5,874 bases of DNA, taken from positions 1-5,874 of the forward strand of contig DAOWAH010000118.1 of the NCBI GenBank assembly GCA_030634675.1, written 5' to 3'. The notes beneath the pieces are model-generated. The model was not told the DNA's origin and did not search any database. It worked only from the letters and a program-made list of their open reading frames with translations. Every line of letters begins with the position of its first letter. Positions within the stretch are counted from its first letter, which is position 1. Source of the stretch: Fidelibacterota bacterium (GTDB taxonomy: Bacteria; Marinisomatota; Marinisomatia; Marinisomatales; TCS56). Below, piece after piece: positions 1 through 5,874 of this stretch. The translations under genes were made by a program, and so were the position numbers.

Positions 1-381
1 CCGAGTAAGAATAAACTGGGAACTGAGGTTCACAGCAACAACCTGATCCCAGTATTCATCCGGGTGATCTTTCGCTGGTTTGCGCAGGATAGTTCCGGCA
101 TTGTTCACAAGGATATCAATGGGTGTAATATCTTTTTTGACTTGCGCTACGAATGCATATAACATTTTACGGTCAGCAAAATCGCAGGTATAGCTTTTAA
201 AATCCCGGCCGATTGATCTTATCAGACGAGCCGTTTCATCGATGTCGCCATTTTGTGACACACCCACTATATCTGCTCCAACTTCCGCCAACGCTATGGC
301 GCAAGCCTGCCCAATGCCGCGACTGCAGCCGGTTACCAGAGCAGTCTTTCCGACCAGGTTGAATTTATCCAAAATCATCAT
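1..381 (-). CDS. kduD: KduD-type short-chain dehydrogenase, N-terminal 127 residues (C-terminus beyond left edge)
   Basis: This is an SDR-family oxidoreductase, most likely 2-keto-3-deoxygluconate 5-dehydrogenase, which converts 2,5-diketo-3-deoxygluconate to KDG in the cytoplasm with a nicotinamide cofactor. The reading frame is open from the ATG at 381 to the edge. The protein opens MMILDKFNLVGKTALVTG, followed by the glycine-rich dinucleotide motif TGCSRGIG near residues 18-25. The NNAG motif is near residues 93-96, and the visible part ends at VAVNLSSQFILT. The catalytic Ser-Tyr-Lys lies outside the window. The gene starts 5 bases after the kduI stop, so the two are probably translated together. 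Two adjacent ATGs (381 and 378) are possible starts; GAGG and GGTGG on the minus strand at 383-393, inside the end of kduI, may serve as ribosome site. SDRs are hard to tell apart by sequence; the KduD call rests on the KduI neighbour and on the GADIVGV stretch after the first helix. A gluconate 5-dehydrogenase-like role is the main alternative. Confidence 0.85.
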   Translation of the reverse strand, partial: MMILDKFNLVGKTALVTGCSRGIGQACAIALAEVGADIVGVSQNGDIDETARLIRSIGRDFKSYTCDFADRKMLYAFVAQVKKDITPIDILVNNAGTILRKPAKDHPDEYWDQVVAVNLSSQFILTR

Positions 382-386
382 TCCAC

Positions 387-1220
387 CTACCTCAATTCAT
401 CCATGGCAATGAAATCCATATCGTCAAATGCCTGGTTTTCACCACCCATACCCCAGATAAAAGAATAATTACTGGTGCCAACGCCGCTGTGCATGGACCA
501 GCTAGGACTGATTACGGCCTGGCGATTCTTCATTACCAAATGACGCGTTTCATCTGGTTGACCAAATAAGTGGAATAGACGCTCATCATTTCCAAGATTA
601 TAATACATATAAATCTCTGTTCGTCGTGGATGAACATGAGCGCCCATAGTATTCCAGACATTGCCCGGCTGCAGTTCGGTTATCCCCATAACAAGTTGAC
701 AACTTTCGATCCCACCATGAAAAATCAGCTTAGTTATCGTGCGGTCATTGGCCTGTTCGGCACTACCCAATGAAGAAGATTCACCTTCTTTGAATTTAAT
801 ATGCTTCACAGGATAACTGGTATGGGCTGGATAGCTGAGGAGGTAAAATGCAGCTGGATCATCGGCTGAGTCCGATAAAAATTCAATTTGTTTGGTGCCT
901 CTCCCGATGTACAGCGCATCTTGAAACTTCATCTGATAGTCTTGATCATCGACATTAACTGTACCGGTATTACCAATATTGATTACACCGACTTCTCGTC
1001 GTTCAGTGAAATATTCGACCGCCATTTCCTTGTGACTGGCCTTTAGCGCCAGTGGTTTGCTCTTCGGTACAACCGATCCGACTATTGCCCTGTCCGCATC
1101 GGTGTACAATAACTTGACATAATTCGGTTTGAATAATTTCTCTATCAGAAATGCTGCGCGCAGTTCGCTGGTTTTCATTCGGACATATGCTTTTGGATCG
1201 GGTAAATATCGTGTTTTCAT
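387..1220 (-). CDS. kduI: 5-keto-4-deoxyuronate isomerase (KduI)
   Basis: This cytoplasmic cupin-fold isomerase (4-deoxy-L-threo-5-hexosulose-uronate ketol-isomerase, EC 5.3.1.17) converts the open-chain product of unsaturated uronates to 2,5-diketo-3-deoxygluconate, the KduD substrate. The 277-residue length matches the family (278 in E. coli). The metal ligands known from E. coli KduI are present one position earlier: His195 and His197 in GAHVHPRRTEIYMY, Glu202 in the same stretch, and His244 in SPSWSMHSGVGT. The C-terminal WGMGGEN motif is also kept. The start is the ATG at 1220, preceded at 5 bases by AGGAG, the clearest ribosome site in the window. It lies 24 bases after the DUF4861 stop and 5 bases before kduD, which fits one operon. 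KduI handles products of polysaccharide lyases, so its presence implies that a lyase and not only a hydrolase feeds this locus. Nothing in it looks damaged. Confidence 0.97.
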   Translation of the reverse strand: MKTRYLPDPKAYVRMKTSELRAAFLIEKLFKPNYVKLLYTDADRAIVGSVVPKSKPLALKASHKEMAVEYFTERREVGVINIGNTGTVNVDDQDYQMKFQDALYIGRGTKQIEFLSDSADDPAAFYLLSYPAHTSYPVKHIKFKEGESSSLGSAEQANDRTITKLIFHGGIESCQLVMGITELQPGNVWNTMGAHVHPRRTEIYMYYNLGNDERLFHLFGQPDETRHLVMKNRQAVISPSWSMHSGVGTSNYSFIWGMGGENQAFDDMDFIAMDELR

Positions 1221-1224
1221 TGGA

Positions 1225-1230
1225 TCTCCT
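1225..1230 (-). promoter_or_regulatory. Shine-Dalgarno site of kduI
   Basis: The minus strand reads AGGAGA here, 4 bases before the kduI ATG at 1220. It fixes that start. It also stands out, because the other complete genes in the window have only weak or no visible ribosome sites, so kduI may be translated more strongly than its neighbours. Confidence 0.8.
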
Positions 1231-1244
1231 ATTAATTCCAGTCA

Positions 1245-2411
1245 CTATTCATAAATAATAACCAAAGGATGTTGCAAACGTATAGCGAAATCCTCTAAAT
1301 AGGCAAACCAATCATCGCTAGTTTCGAAATCTCCGCTTCTTTGCCAGCCGGCACCGGCATAATAGGTCAGTTGCTCCTTAAAACTGCTGGTAAATACGAA
1401 ATAGTGGTTTTCCGTTTCGCGCATCTCGTTTATATATTTAGGATTAAAAACAATTCCACAACCGGTACTGCCATGTTGTTTATGCGCCGGGTCCCAGTAA
1501 CCCAACCAGCCTGTGGAAATATTTGTTTCAACCCTTCCTGATCCTTCACGCTGGACTAATCCAACAGCATTAACTAAATCAGTGTTCGAGTTTGAAAACT
1601 GAAACCGAGATTCGAATCGGTTCAGATTCTGGCCAGCATCAAGACTTATCCGTTTGGTTTCTATAACTTGAATACCATCGACTGACCAAGCATACTGTAA
1701 TTCAAACACAACCCTAATCGGACCATTAGCGATGATTTTCCAGGATTGGAAGTTATTCGAAACATGGAATTGTTTTCCATCCCAGAGTGCAATTCCTCCA
1801 CAACCACGGGACGAACCAACCTTGTAATAATCAAGCCCATCCCCTGAATCAGAATGGTAGTTGTAGTCCGGTTGATACCATTTATCGAGTATCATATCCC
1901 GGGTTCGCTTAACCCACACGTCCACCCCACTGCTAATTTCGCCGCTCGCTTCAAGAGCCGGACCATACATGCGATAAGCGATCCGATCATTTTCCCAGGC
2001 GAAATCATCTTGGCGGGTTGGTACAAATCGCGCATATACCTTAGACACCCATTGAGTTACCGAATCAGAAGCCGATGTGATCACAAATGTTTTCCGTTGT
2101 TTCGGGTCAAAATCTGCTTGAAATATCAATTTATCATATGTACCATCCAGATCAATATCCAAAAGCTGGTGTATAAGTCTTTGGCCCAGTTGATCATTTA
2201 CGACCAGTTGTTCTAAATTGACCAAAGATGACTTTTCAAGTATATCCCGGACATTAATTTCGATAGTCTCGCTATTCCGTGAGATATTCAAGCGGTTGCT
2301 GGCTTTAATCACCAGGTTATTAGCGGTTTCGCTGTATCCCTTTGCCTGCAATAGCCAAATACTGCTTAATGCAACTATACCCAGACAGCGCCGGGTATAA
2401 TTTATTTTCAT
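1245..2411 (-). CDS. Secreted DUF4861 family protein
   Basis: This is a 388-residue exported protein matching the DUF4861 family, whose function I cannot assign. An N-terminal signal peptide is visible: MKINYTRR, then the hydrophobic run CLGIVALSSIWLL, with cleavage likely near residues 23-28. There is no lipobox, so a soluble periplasmic or extracellular location is likely. Near residues 85-95 is DIDLDGTYDKLIF, a Dx-D-x-DG-type acidic loop of the kind that can bind calcium. The family core follows: FAWENDRIAYRMYGPALEA at about 137-155, SSGVDVWVKRTR at about 160-171, GLDYYKVGSSRGCGG at about 192-206, and KRISLDAGQNLNRFES at about 253-268. I chose the ATG at 2411; TTG 2423 and GTG 2414 in the same frame are less likely. 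No good ribosome site precedes it. From general knowledge, DUF4861 genes recur in uronate and pectin/alginate-type gene clusters, consistent with kduI 24 bases downstream. A role on extracytoplasmic oligouronides is inference. It carries no T9SS tail. Confidence 0.87.
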   Translation of the reverse strand: MKINYTRRCLGIVALSSIWLLQAKGYSETANNLVIKASNRLNISRNSETIEINVRDILEKSSLVNLEQLVVNDQLGQRLIHQLLDIDLDGTYDKLIFQADFDPKQRKTFVITSASDSVTQWVSKVYARFVPTRQDDFAWENDRIAYRMYGPALEASGEISSGVDVWVKRTRDMILDKWYQPDYNYHSDSGDGLDYYKVGSSRGCGGIALWDGKQFHVSNNFQSWKIIANGPIRVVFELQYAWSVDGIQVIETKRISLDAGQNLNRFESRFQFSNSNTDLVNAVGLVQREGSGRVETNISTGWLGYWDPAHKQHGSTGCGIVFNPKYINEMRETENHYFVFTSSFKEQLTYYAGAGWQRSGDFETSDDWFAYLEDFAIRLQHPLVIIYE

Positions 2412-2421
2412 TACATTATAC

Positions 2422-2443
2422 AATTAGGTTGGCCAACTCAATT
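2422..2443. promoter_or_regulatory. 22-base imperfect palindrome upstream of the DUF4861 gene; possible operator
   Basis: The two 11-base arms, AATTAGGTTGG and CCAACTCAATT, match as inverted repeats at 9 of 11 positions, with a perfect 10-base core GTTGGCCAAC at 2428-2437. It sits 11 bases before the DUF4861 ATG in the largest gap of the cluster, a place where a repressor could control DUF4861-kduI-kduD. No regulator gene is in the window, and a second copy was not seen, so the role is inferred from symmetry and position only. Confidence 0.4.
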
Positions 2444-2445
2444 AA

Positions 2446-2477
2446 TTCACTACCAGTTGATATAACCGAATAGTGAA
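2446..2477. repeat. Inverted repeat with 7-base arms in the kdgK-DUF4861 gap
   Basis: TTCACTA at 2446-2452 pairs perfectly with TAGTGAA at 2471-2477 across an 18-base loop. Inside the loop GTT (2456-2458) and AAC (2464-2466) can add three pairs. It lies two bases beyond the 22-base palindrome. There is no T-run after it on either strand, so it does not look like an intrinsic terminator. It could be a mRNA hairpin between the two halves of the cluster, a second regulator site, or chance in AT-rich DNA. Confidence 0.35.
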
Positions 2478-2529
2478 ATAACCTCCAAATAATTACATCT
2501 ATTTATCAGCAATATTATTCTGTCATTAT

Positions 2530-3573
2530 TTATCGTTGTACGCGACCAGACAAATCACCTTTGACGACGGTTAGTACTTCCTGCTCATTGACTAGATTTG
2601 TGAATACTGGCAAAGTTTGTTCGAGTAGGAAATTTGCATCATCAAAATCAAGGGCCTTCTGGTAATCCCAGTCGTTTATCAGCCCGTGTATCAATCCGGC
2701 GCCAAAGGAATCGCCACTACCGATTCTATCAACCAGGTGAATTTGATATTTTCGACTGGTGTATAGATTTGCACCATCATATAGTATTGCAGTCCAATTA
2801 TTGTCCGAGGCCGAAATGCTTTCACGCAATGTGATGGCAACCAGTTTTGCTCCACTGAGAGTCATTAACTTTTGCGCTACCATTTGATACCCCTCCACGG
2901 ACAGTTTTCCGCTGGTAATATCCGAATCGTTTGCAGTAATTCCGAAAATATCCGCCGCATCATTTTCGTTGGCAATTATAACATCTGCATGTTGGACCAT
3001 CTGGCTCATTACATCCTTTGCCGCAGCTTTAGACCACAATTTTTTCCGGTAATTAAGATCACAACTGGTGGTCAAGGATAAGGACTTTGCCGCTGTGATT
3101 GCTTAAATGCTGGCTGCCGCACAGGAGTTCGATAGAGCCGGTGTTATACCAGTAATGTGAAACCAGTCCTTCTCCAATAATATGCTGTTCCAGTCAATCA
3201 TACCAGGCCTAACCCGGGACATCGAGGAATTAGCCCTGTCATAAACAACCTTCGAAGATCTGATAGCAGCACCGTGTTCCAGAAAATAGATACCGAGACG
3301 CGGACCGCCTCGTAAAACATGTTCGGTTCTGACTCCCAATGATCGAAGCGAATTCAAGGCTGCATCGCCAACAAGACTATCCGGTATCTGCGAAACAAAA
3401 AAGGATTCCTCCCCAAACATGGATAAGGAAGCAGCCACATTCGCTTCACTACCACCATAATTGATTTGGAATTGCTTCGCCTGTATCAATCTTTCATTAT
3501 TATCAGGTGATAATCGCAACATTAATTCACCGAAAGTAACAACGCGTTTGTTGCTGGGTGATTTCTGTTCCAT
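2530..3573 (-). pseudogene. kdgK: 2-keto-3-deoxygluconate kinase (PfkB family), interrupted by an in-frame TAA
   Basis: The intact enzyme phosphorylates KDG to KDPG with ATP in the cytoplasm, feeding the aldolase encoded just upstream. The reading frame is 347 codons, a normal length for KdgK, but codon 157 (3103-3105) is TAA. There is no frameshift: family sequence continues in the same frame on both sides (HITGITPALSNSCAAASI before, AITAAKSLSLTTSCDLNYR after). The first part has PfkB/KdgK marks GELMLRLSP, NYGGSEANVAASL, GGPRLGIYFLE and VVYDRANS. The second has CDLNYRKKLW, ANENDA, the ATP-site and catalytic-base motif DRIGSGDSFGAG, and the terminal KGDLSGRVQR. I take the ATG at 3573 as start (TTG 3579 is also in frame), 21 bases after the kdgA stop. 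Without readthrough only 156 residues would be made, lacking the catalytic half. Near 2590-2646 a normally well-kept stretch also looks altered. It may be a true pseudogene, a recent nonsense mutation or a sequence error. Confidence 0.9.
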
Positions 3574-3594
3574 ATTCAATTATTGTTTAGAGTA

Positions 3595-4245
3595 TTATCC
3601 TTGTCGTCCCAGTTGAACCGCTGCTTTAAATTGTCGTGCCCTTTCTGCTAAGCCATCCCAATCTGAATTATCAATCAGCTGTTTGTCTAACAGAGCTGTT
3701 CCAACTCCGAGACAGCAGGCACCAGCTTTGATAAAATCTGTTGCATTCGCCAGGGTCACACCACCAGTCGGTGACAATTTAATTTGCGGGAGTGGTGCAT
3801 GAATATCTTTTAAGAATTGTGGTCCAACAGCCGTGGCCGGAAATACTTTAACAATATCTGCTCCGTGCTCCCAGGCTGTCAGGATTTCCGTTGGTGAAAA
3901 ACCTCCGCAAATACTGACTTTATCATATCGATGAATAAGATGGATCACGTCAGTATTCAATACCGGTGAAACAATAAATTGCGCGCCCGCCAATATTGCA
4001 GCCCGAGCCGTTTCCGAATCCAATATAGTCCCGGCACCAATTAGAAAGTCTCCTGTTACACGGTTGTTAAGTTCCTGAATTAAATCTAGGGCATTCGGTG
4101 CAGTAAAAGTGATTTCTAATAGATCAACTCCACCAGAGGATAATGCAGTTACAATATTTTCAAGTATATTCAAATCAGTCAGCCTTATTACGGCAATGAT
4201 TCCAGTAGCTTCAATCTTATCAAGAATCTCATTTCTGCTAATCAT
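3595..4245 (-). CDS. kdgA: KDPG aldolase (2-keto-3-deoxy-6-phosphogluconate aldolase)
   Basis: This cytoplasmic class I aldolase splits KDPG into pyruvate and glyceraldehyde 3-phosphate, the last step of the uronate branch. The predicted protein is 216 residues, the usual size for the family. It is a TIM barrel with the Schiff-base lysine at residue 133 in ADIVKVFPA, the same number as in E. coli Eda, and the catalytic glutamate at residue 44 in LLEITF. Other family marks are GAGTIL (70-75), FIVSPVLN (90-97), CGGFSPTEI (113-121), LSPTGGV (157-163) and GVGTALL (180-186). I prefer the ATG at 4245 to the in-frame TTG at 4251 because it is the stronger codon. GGTG on the minus strand lies upstream as a weak ribosome site. 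It sits 30 bases after the preceding broken T9SS gene and 21 bases before kdgK, in pathway order with it. Some family members also act on 4-hydroxy-2-oxoglutarate; the neighbours favour KDPG. Confidence 0.95.
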   Translation of the reverse strand: MISRNEILDKIEATGIIAVIRLTDLNILENIVTALSSGGVDLLEITFTAPNALDLIQELNNRVTGDFLIGAGTILDSETARAAILAGAQFIVSPVLNTDVIHLIHRYDKVSICGGFSPTEILTAWEHGADIVKVFPATAVGPQFLKDIHAPLPQIKLSPTGGVTLANATDFIKAGACCLGVGTALLDKQLIDNSDWDGLAERARQFKAAVQLGRQG

Positions 4246-4275
4246 TATCAATATTTCACCACTTTATTTTATGGT

Positions 4276-4867
4276 TTATTTCAACAATAACATCTTCCCT
4301 ACTTGAGTTATTTCATCTACCTCAATTGTATATATATACATACCTGAACTTGCCCTAACGGCATCCCACACAACTCTACGAATGCCAGAATCCAAGAATT
4401 CATCGATCAGTACTTCAATTAGCTGTCCTGATAAATTATAAATTGATAACCTAACTTGTGATGGTTTGTGGAGTTTAAAAGATATTGTTGTGGATGAATT
4501 GAAAGGATTCGGGTAATTCTGGTGTATTATGTATTTTTGGGCAAATTGGTTATCGTGAGCTGTGCTTGAGGTTGATTTCGACAAGATATATTCACCACCC
4601 GTTGCAGCGAAATAAATACTGCGACCTTCATCCGAAGCTGTTACAGAGGTTAGGAAAGCTCCATTCTCCTCCACGTTCCAAACGCCGGGCTCAATATCAG
4701 CTATTAAAACCTGAATTATTTCTGATCCGGTAAAAGTCAGTGAAATTGGCTCAGTCAACTCTGTCCCGGTTTTACTGAAGCAGACAACCCGGTCCAAAAG
4801 TTTCGCACCAACCAAATAATACCAGTACTATTAAATAAGGGCTAATTTGAATATTCGGAATTTTCAT
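4276..4867 (-). pseudogene. Collapsed secreted gene: signal-peptide start joined out of frame to a beta-domain and T9SS type A sorting tail
   Basis: An ATG at 4867, 26 bases after the GH28 stop, opens a frame reading MKIPNIQISPYLIVLVLFGW, a plausible signal peptide, which stops at 4772-4774 after 31 residues. In another frame, starting after a TAG just upstream, family-like sequence runs from about LLDRVVCFSKTG to the stop at 4276. It contains IADIEPGVWNVEENG and IYFAATGGEYIL, then a T9SS type A sorting domain with QNYPNPFNSSTTISF, LSIYNLSGQLI and SSGMYIYTIEV. Removing one base from the four-T run (4796-4799, A on the plus strand) would join the frames into about 196 residues. Even then there would be no catalytic body. 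The beta-domain resembles the C-terminal sheets of large heparinase II/III-like secreted proteins, so I infer a big internal deletion of a secreted enzyme, possibly a lyase. A small secreted protein with one frameshift or sequence error is the alternative. The frame-shifted tail alone has only a TTG start (4815) and no signal peptide, so it would not be exported. Confidence 0.7.
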
Positions 4868-4893
4868 TTCAACTCAGAATACTAATGATTTTG

Positions 4894-5874
4894 TTACTCC
4901 AGTAAAGTGCCGTCGTGTGCGATCCTGGCGACTATATTGTCACTGCCAAAGATTTTTGTAAGCTGGTAAACATCCTGGTCTTTTATCCTGCGTTGTTCGA
5001 TAATGGTGATAGTCGGATTATCGGCATAAGCCCGTTTTATATCTTCACGGGCAGCTACAGGTACCTCGCTAGCACTGTCTACTACCGAATTAATAACTTG
5101 TAGGAAAGTCTTCTGTACTACTTTGGGTAGGTCGTTCCAATATAACCTATCCTGTTGCTCTTCACTGGCGTTCCCTGCAAGATATTCTTCCTGGATGGCA
5201 CTGACCATATTCAGCTCTACATTTTCCATGGACAAATTATTAACATAGTAGATCTCAGCTGCATTCTGGGACTTGCCAAAAGTGAAATCTTTCAGATAAA
5301 TATCGTTGATGGACTTCCCGGGTAGTCCAAAAATTCTGATCCCATTATTTGCATTGTGTGCGGTGATATTCTCAAAGAAAAAATTCCGAAACATTGCTGG
5401 ATATTTTCCAGCGGTGGCTCCTTTATAATCCAACTGAATCCGGATAACATCCCGATTACTGTTATTTATTTTAATATTCCGGTAATGAATATTCTCAACG
5501 GTACCACCGCGATCAGTATTTGATTTTACATAGAAAGCTATGCCGATAGTATCCATAAAGCAATTCTCTACAAATACATTCCTGACTCCACCCGACATTT
5601 CACTTCCAATAGTGATACCTCCCGTTTCTCCTTTGAACCGACAATTACGGACAACAATATTTTCACTTGGCCGGCCACCGTTCTCAATCCAGGCGTCTTG
5701 GTCCCGGCCAGCCTTAATGGCAATATTATCGTCCTGTGTATTAAATGAGCAATTCTCAATCAATACATACTGGCATGATTCCGGATTACTGCCGTCGTCA
5801 TTGCTTTTACCAGGTTCCACTGTCAGGTTGCGAATGGTAACATTGGTGCATAGTACCGGATGTACTGTCCAAAA
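4894..5874 (-). CDS. GH28 (polygalacturonase-like) protein with PepSY-like C-terminal tail, N-terminus beyond right edge
   Basis: The 326 visible residues are the later coils of a right-handed beta-helix of glycoside hydrolase family 28, which hydrolyses galacturonic-acid linkages in pectin. The frame is open to the edge and starts FWTVHPVLCTNVTIRNLTV, so about half of a typical protein, including any signal peptide, is missing. Catalytic acids are present: Asp27 in SNDDGSNPESC and Asp48-Asp49 in NTQDDNIAIKAGRD. The family signature GSEMSGGVRNV follows. Where polygalacturonases have GHG this protein has ETG (Thr84), and where they have RIK it has YVK (Tyr115, Lys117). The helix ends near residue 222. 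A helical linker follows, with WNDLPKVVQ at about 246, and then a region at about 269-326 with the pattern VP..A...I......I..IE......VYQL......IVARIAHDGTLLE, resembling PepSY-like domains. It is first in the visible gene order, 26 bases before the broken T9SS gene. Exo- or endo-action and exact substrate cannot be read from the sequence. Residue numbers count from the window edge. Confidence 0.9.
   Translation of the reverse strand, partial: FWTVHPVLCTNVTIRNLTVEPGKSNDDGSNPESCQYVLIENCSFNTQDDNIAIKAGRDQDAWIENGGRPSENIVVRNCRFKGETGGITIGSEMSGGVRNVFVENCFMDTIGIAFYVKSNTDRGGTVENIHYRNIKINNSNRDVIRIQLDYKGATAGKYPAMFRNFFFENITAHNANNGIRIFGLPGKSINDIYLKDFTFGKSQNAAEIYYVNNLSMENVELNMVSAIQEEYLAGNASEEQQDRLYWNDLPKVVQKTFLQVINSVVDSASEVPVAAREDIKRAYADNPTITIIEQRRIKDQDVYQLTKIFGSDNIVARIAHDGTLLE

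Noticed and set aside
1003..1245. 80-residue frame on the minus strand overlapping the start of kduI
   Set aside because: It lies in another frame within a clear kduI gene and has no recognisable features.
1854..2216. 120-residue plus-strand frame opposite the DUF4861 gene
   Set aside because: It is antisense to a well-supported conserved gene, its composition is not protein-like, and I see no promoter or ribosome site for it.
2415..2420. TATAAT on the minus strand just upstream of the DUF4861 start, with TTGAGT 15 bases before it
   Set aside because: A transcript from this -10 box would begin within or after the ATG at 2411, leaving no usable start codon, and the spacer is short. Likely chance in AT-rich DNA.
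2482..2486. GGAGG on the minus strand in the kdgK-DUF4861 gap
   Set aside because: No start codon with an open frame follows at a suitable distance, and the DUF4861 ATG is about 70 bases away.
2530..3075. Second half of kdgK as a separate gene from a TTG at 3075
   Set aside because: The TTG falls in the middle of a conserved PfkB stretch and has no ribosome site; the half would lack the substrate-binding N-terminal region.
4324..4342. Short TA-rich run (tgtatatatatac-like) resembling a simple repeat or promoter
   Set aside because: It encodes MYIYTIEV of the T9SS sorting tail in frame, which explains it fully.
5568..5759. 63-residue minus-strand frame inside the GH28 gene
   Set aside because: It is an out-of-frame shadow of conserved GH28 coding sequence.

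Overview
The window carries seven genes, all on the minus strand and closely packed, so transcription runs from the right end to the left end. It reads as one uronate (pectin-type) catabolic cluster. The organism is probably a bacterium of the wider FCB group (Ignavibacteria, Calditrichota, Marinimicrobia or KSB1-like rather than classical Bacteroidota). The grounds are an AT-leaning composition, mostly weak Shine-Dalgarno signals, and one gene ending in a type IX secretion (T9SS type A) sorting domain with the YPNPFN-type motif common in those lineages. This placement is inference; the window contains no rRNA or other marker.

In transcription order: (1) a GH28 polygalacturonase-like beta-helix protein, N-terminus outside the window, with a PepSY-like C-terminal tail (4894-5874); (2) a broken gene with a signal-peptide start joined out of frame to a beta-domain plus T9SS sorting tail (4276-4867); (3) KDPG aldolase, kdgA/eda (3595-4245); (4) 2-keto-3-deoxygluconate kinase, kdgK, interrupted by an in-frame TAA (2530-3573); (5) a secreted DUF4861 protein (1245-2411); (6) kduI (387-1220); (7) kduD, cut by the left edge (1-381). 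The only sizeable gap, about 118 bases at 2412-2529, holds two adjacent inverted repeats and may be where a second transcription unit (DUF4861-kduI-kduD) is controlled. No stretch longer than 300 bases lacks a gene. I saw no RNA gene, insertion sequence, CRISPR array or convincing terminator.

Together the genes describe this route: extracellular uronan breakdown; 5-keto-4-deoxyuronate isomerised by KduI and reduced by KduD to 2-keto-3-deoxygluconate (KDG); phosphorylation by KdgK; cleavage by KdgA to pyruvate and glyceraldehyde 3-phosphate. The kinase step is the one carrying the premature stop. Two of seven genes are disrupted, which suggests either a decaying locus or small sequence errors in an assembled genome. 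I see no evidence for a wholly new system. The main points of interest are the nonsense codon in kdgK, the collapsed secreted gene, the GH28 protein with altered active-site positions and a PepSY-like tail, and the uncharacterised DUF4861 protein.
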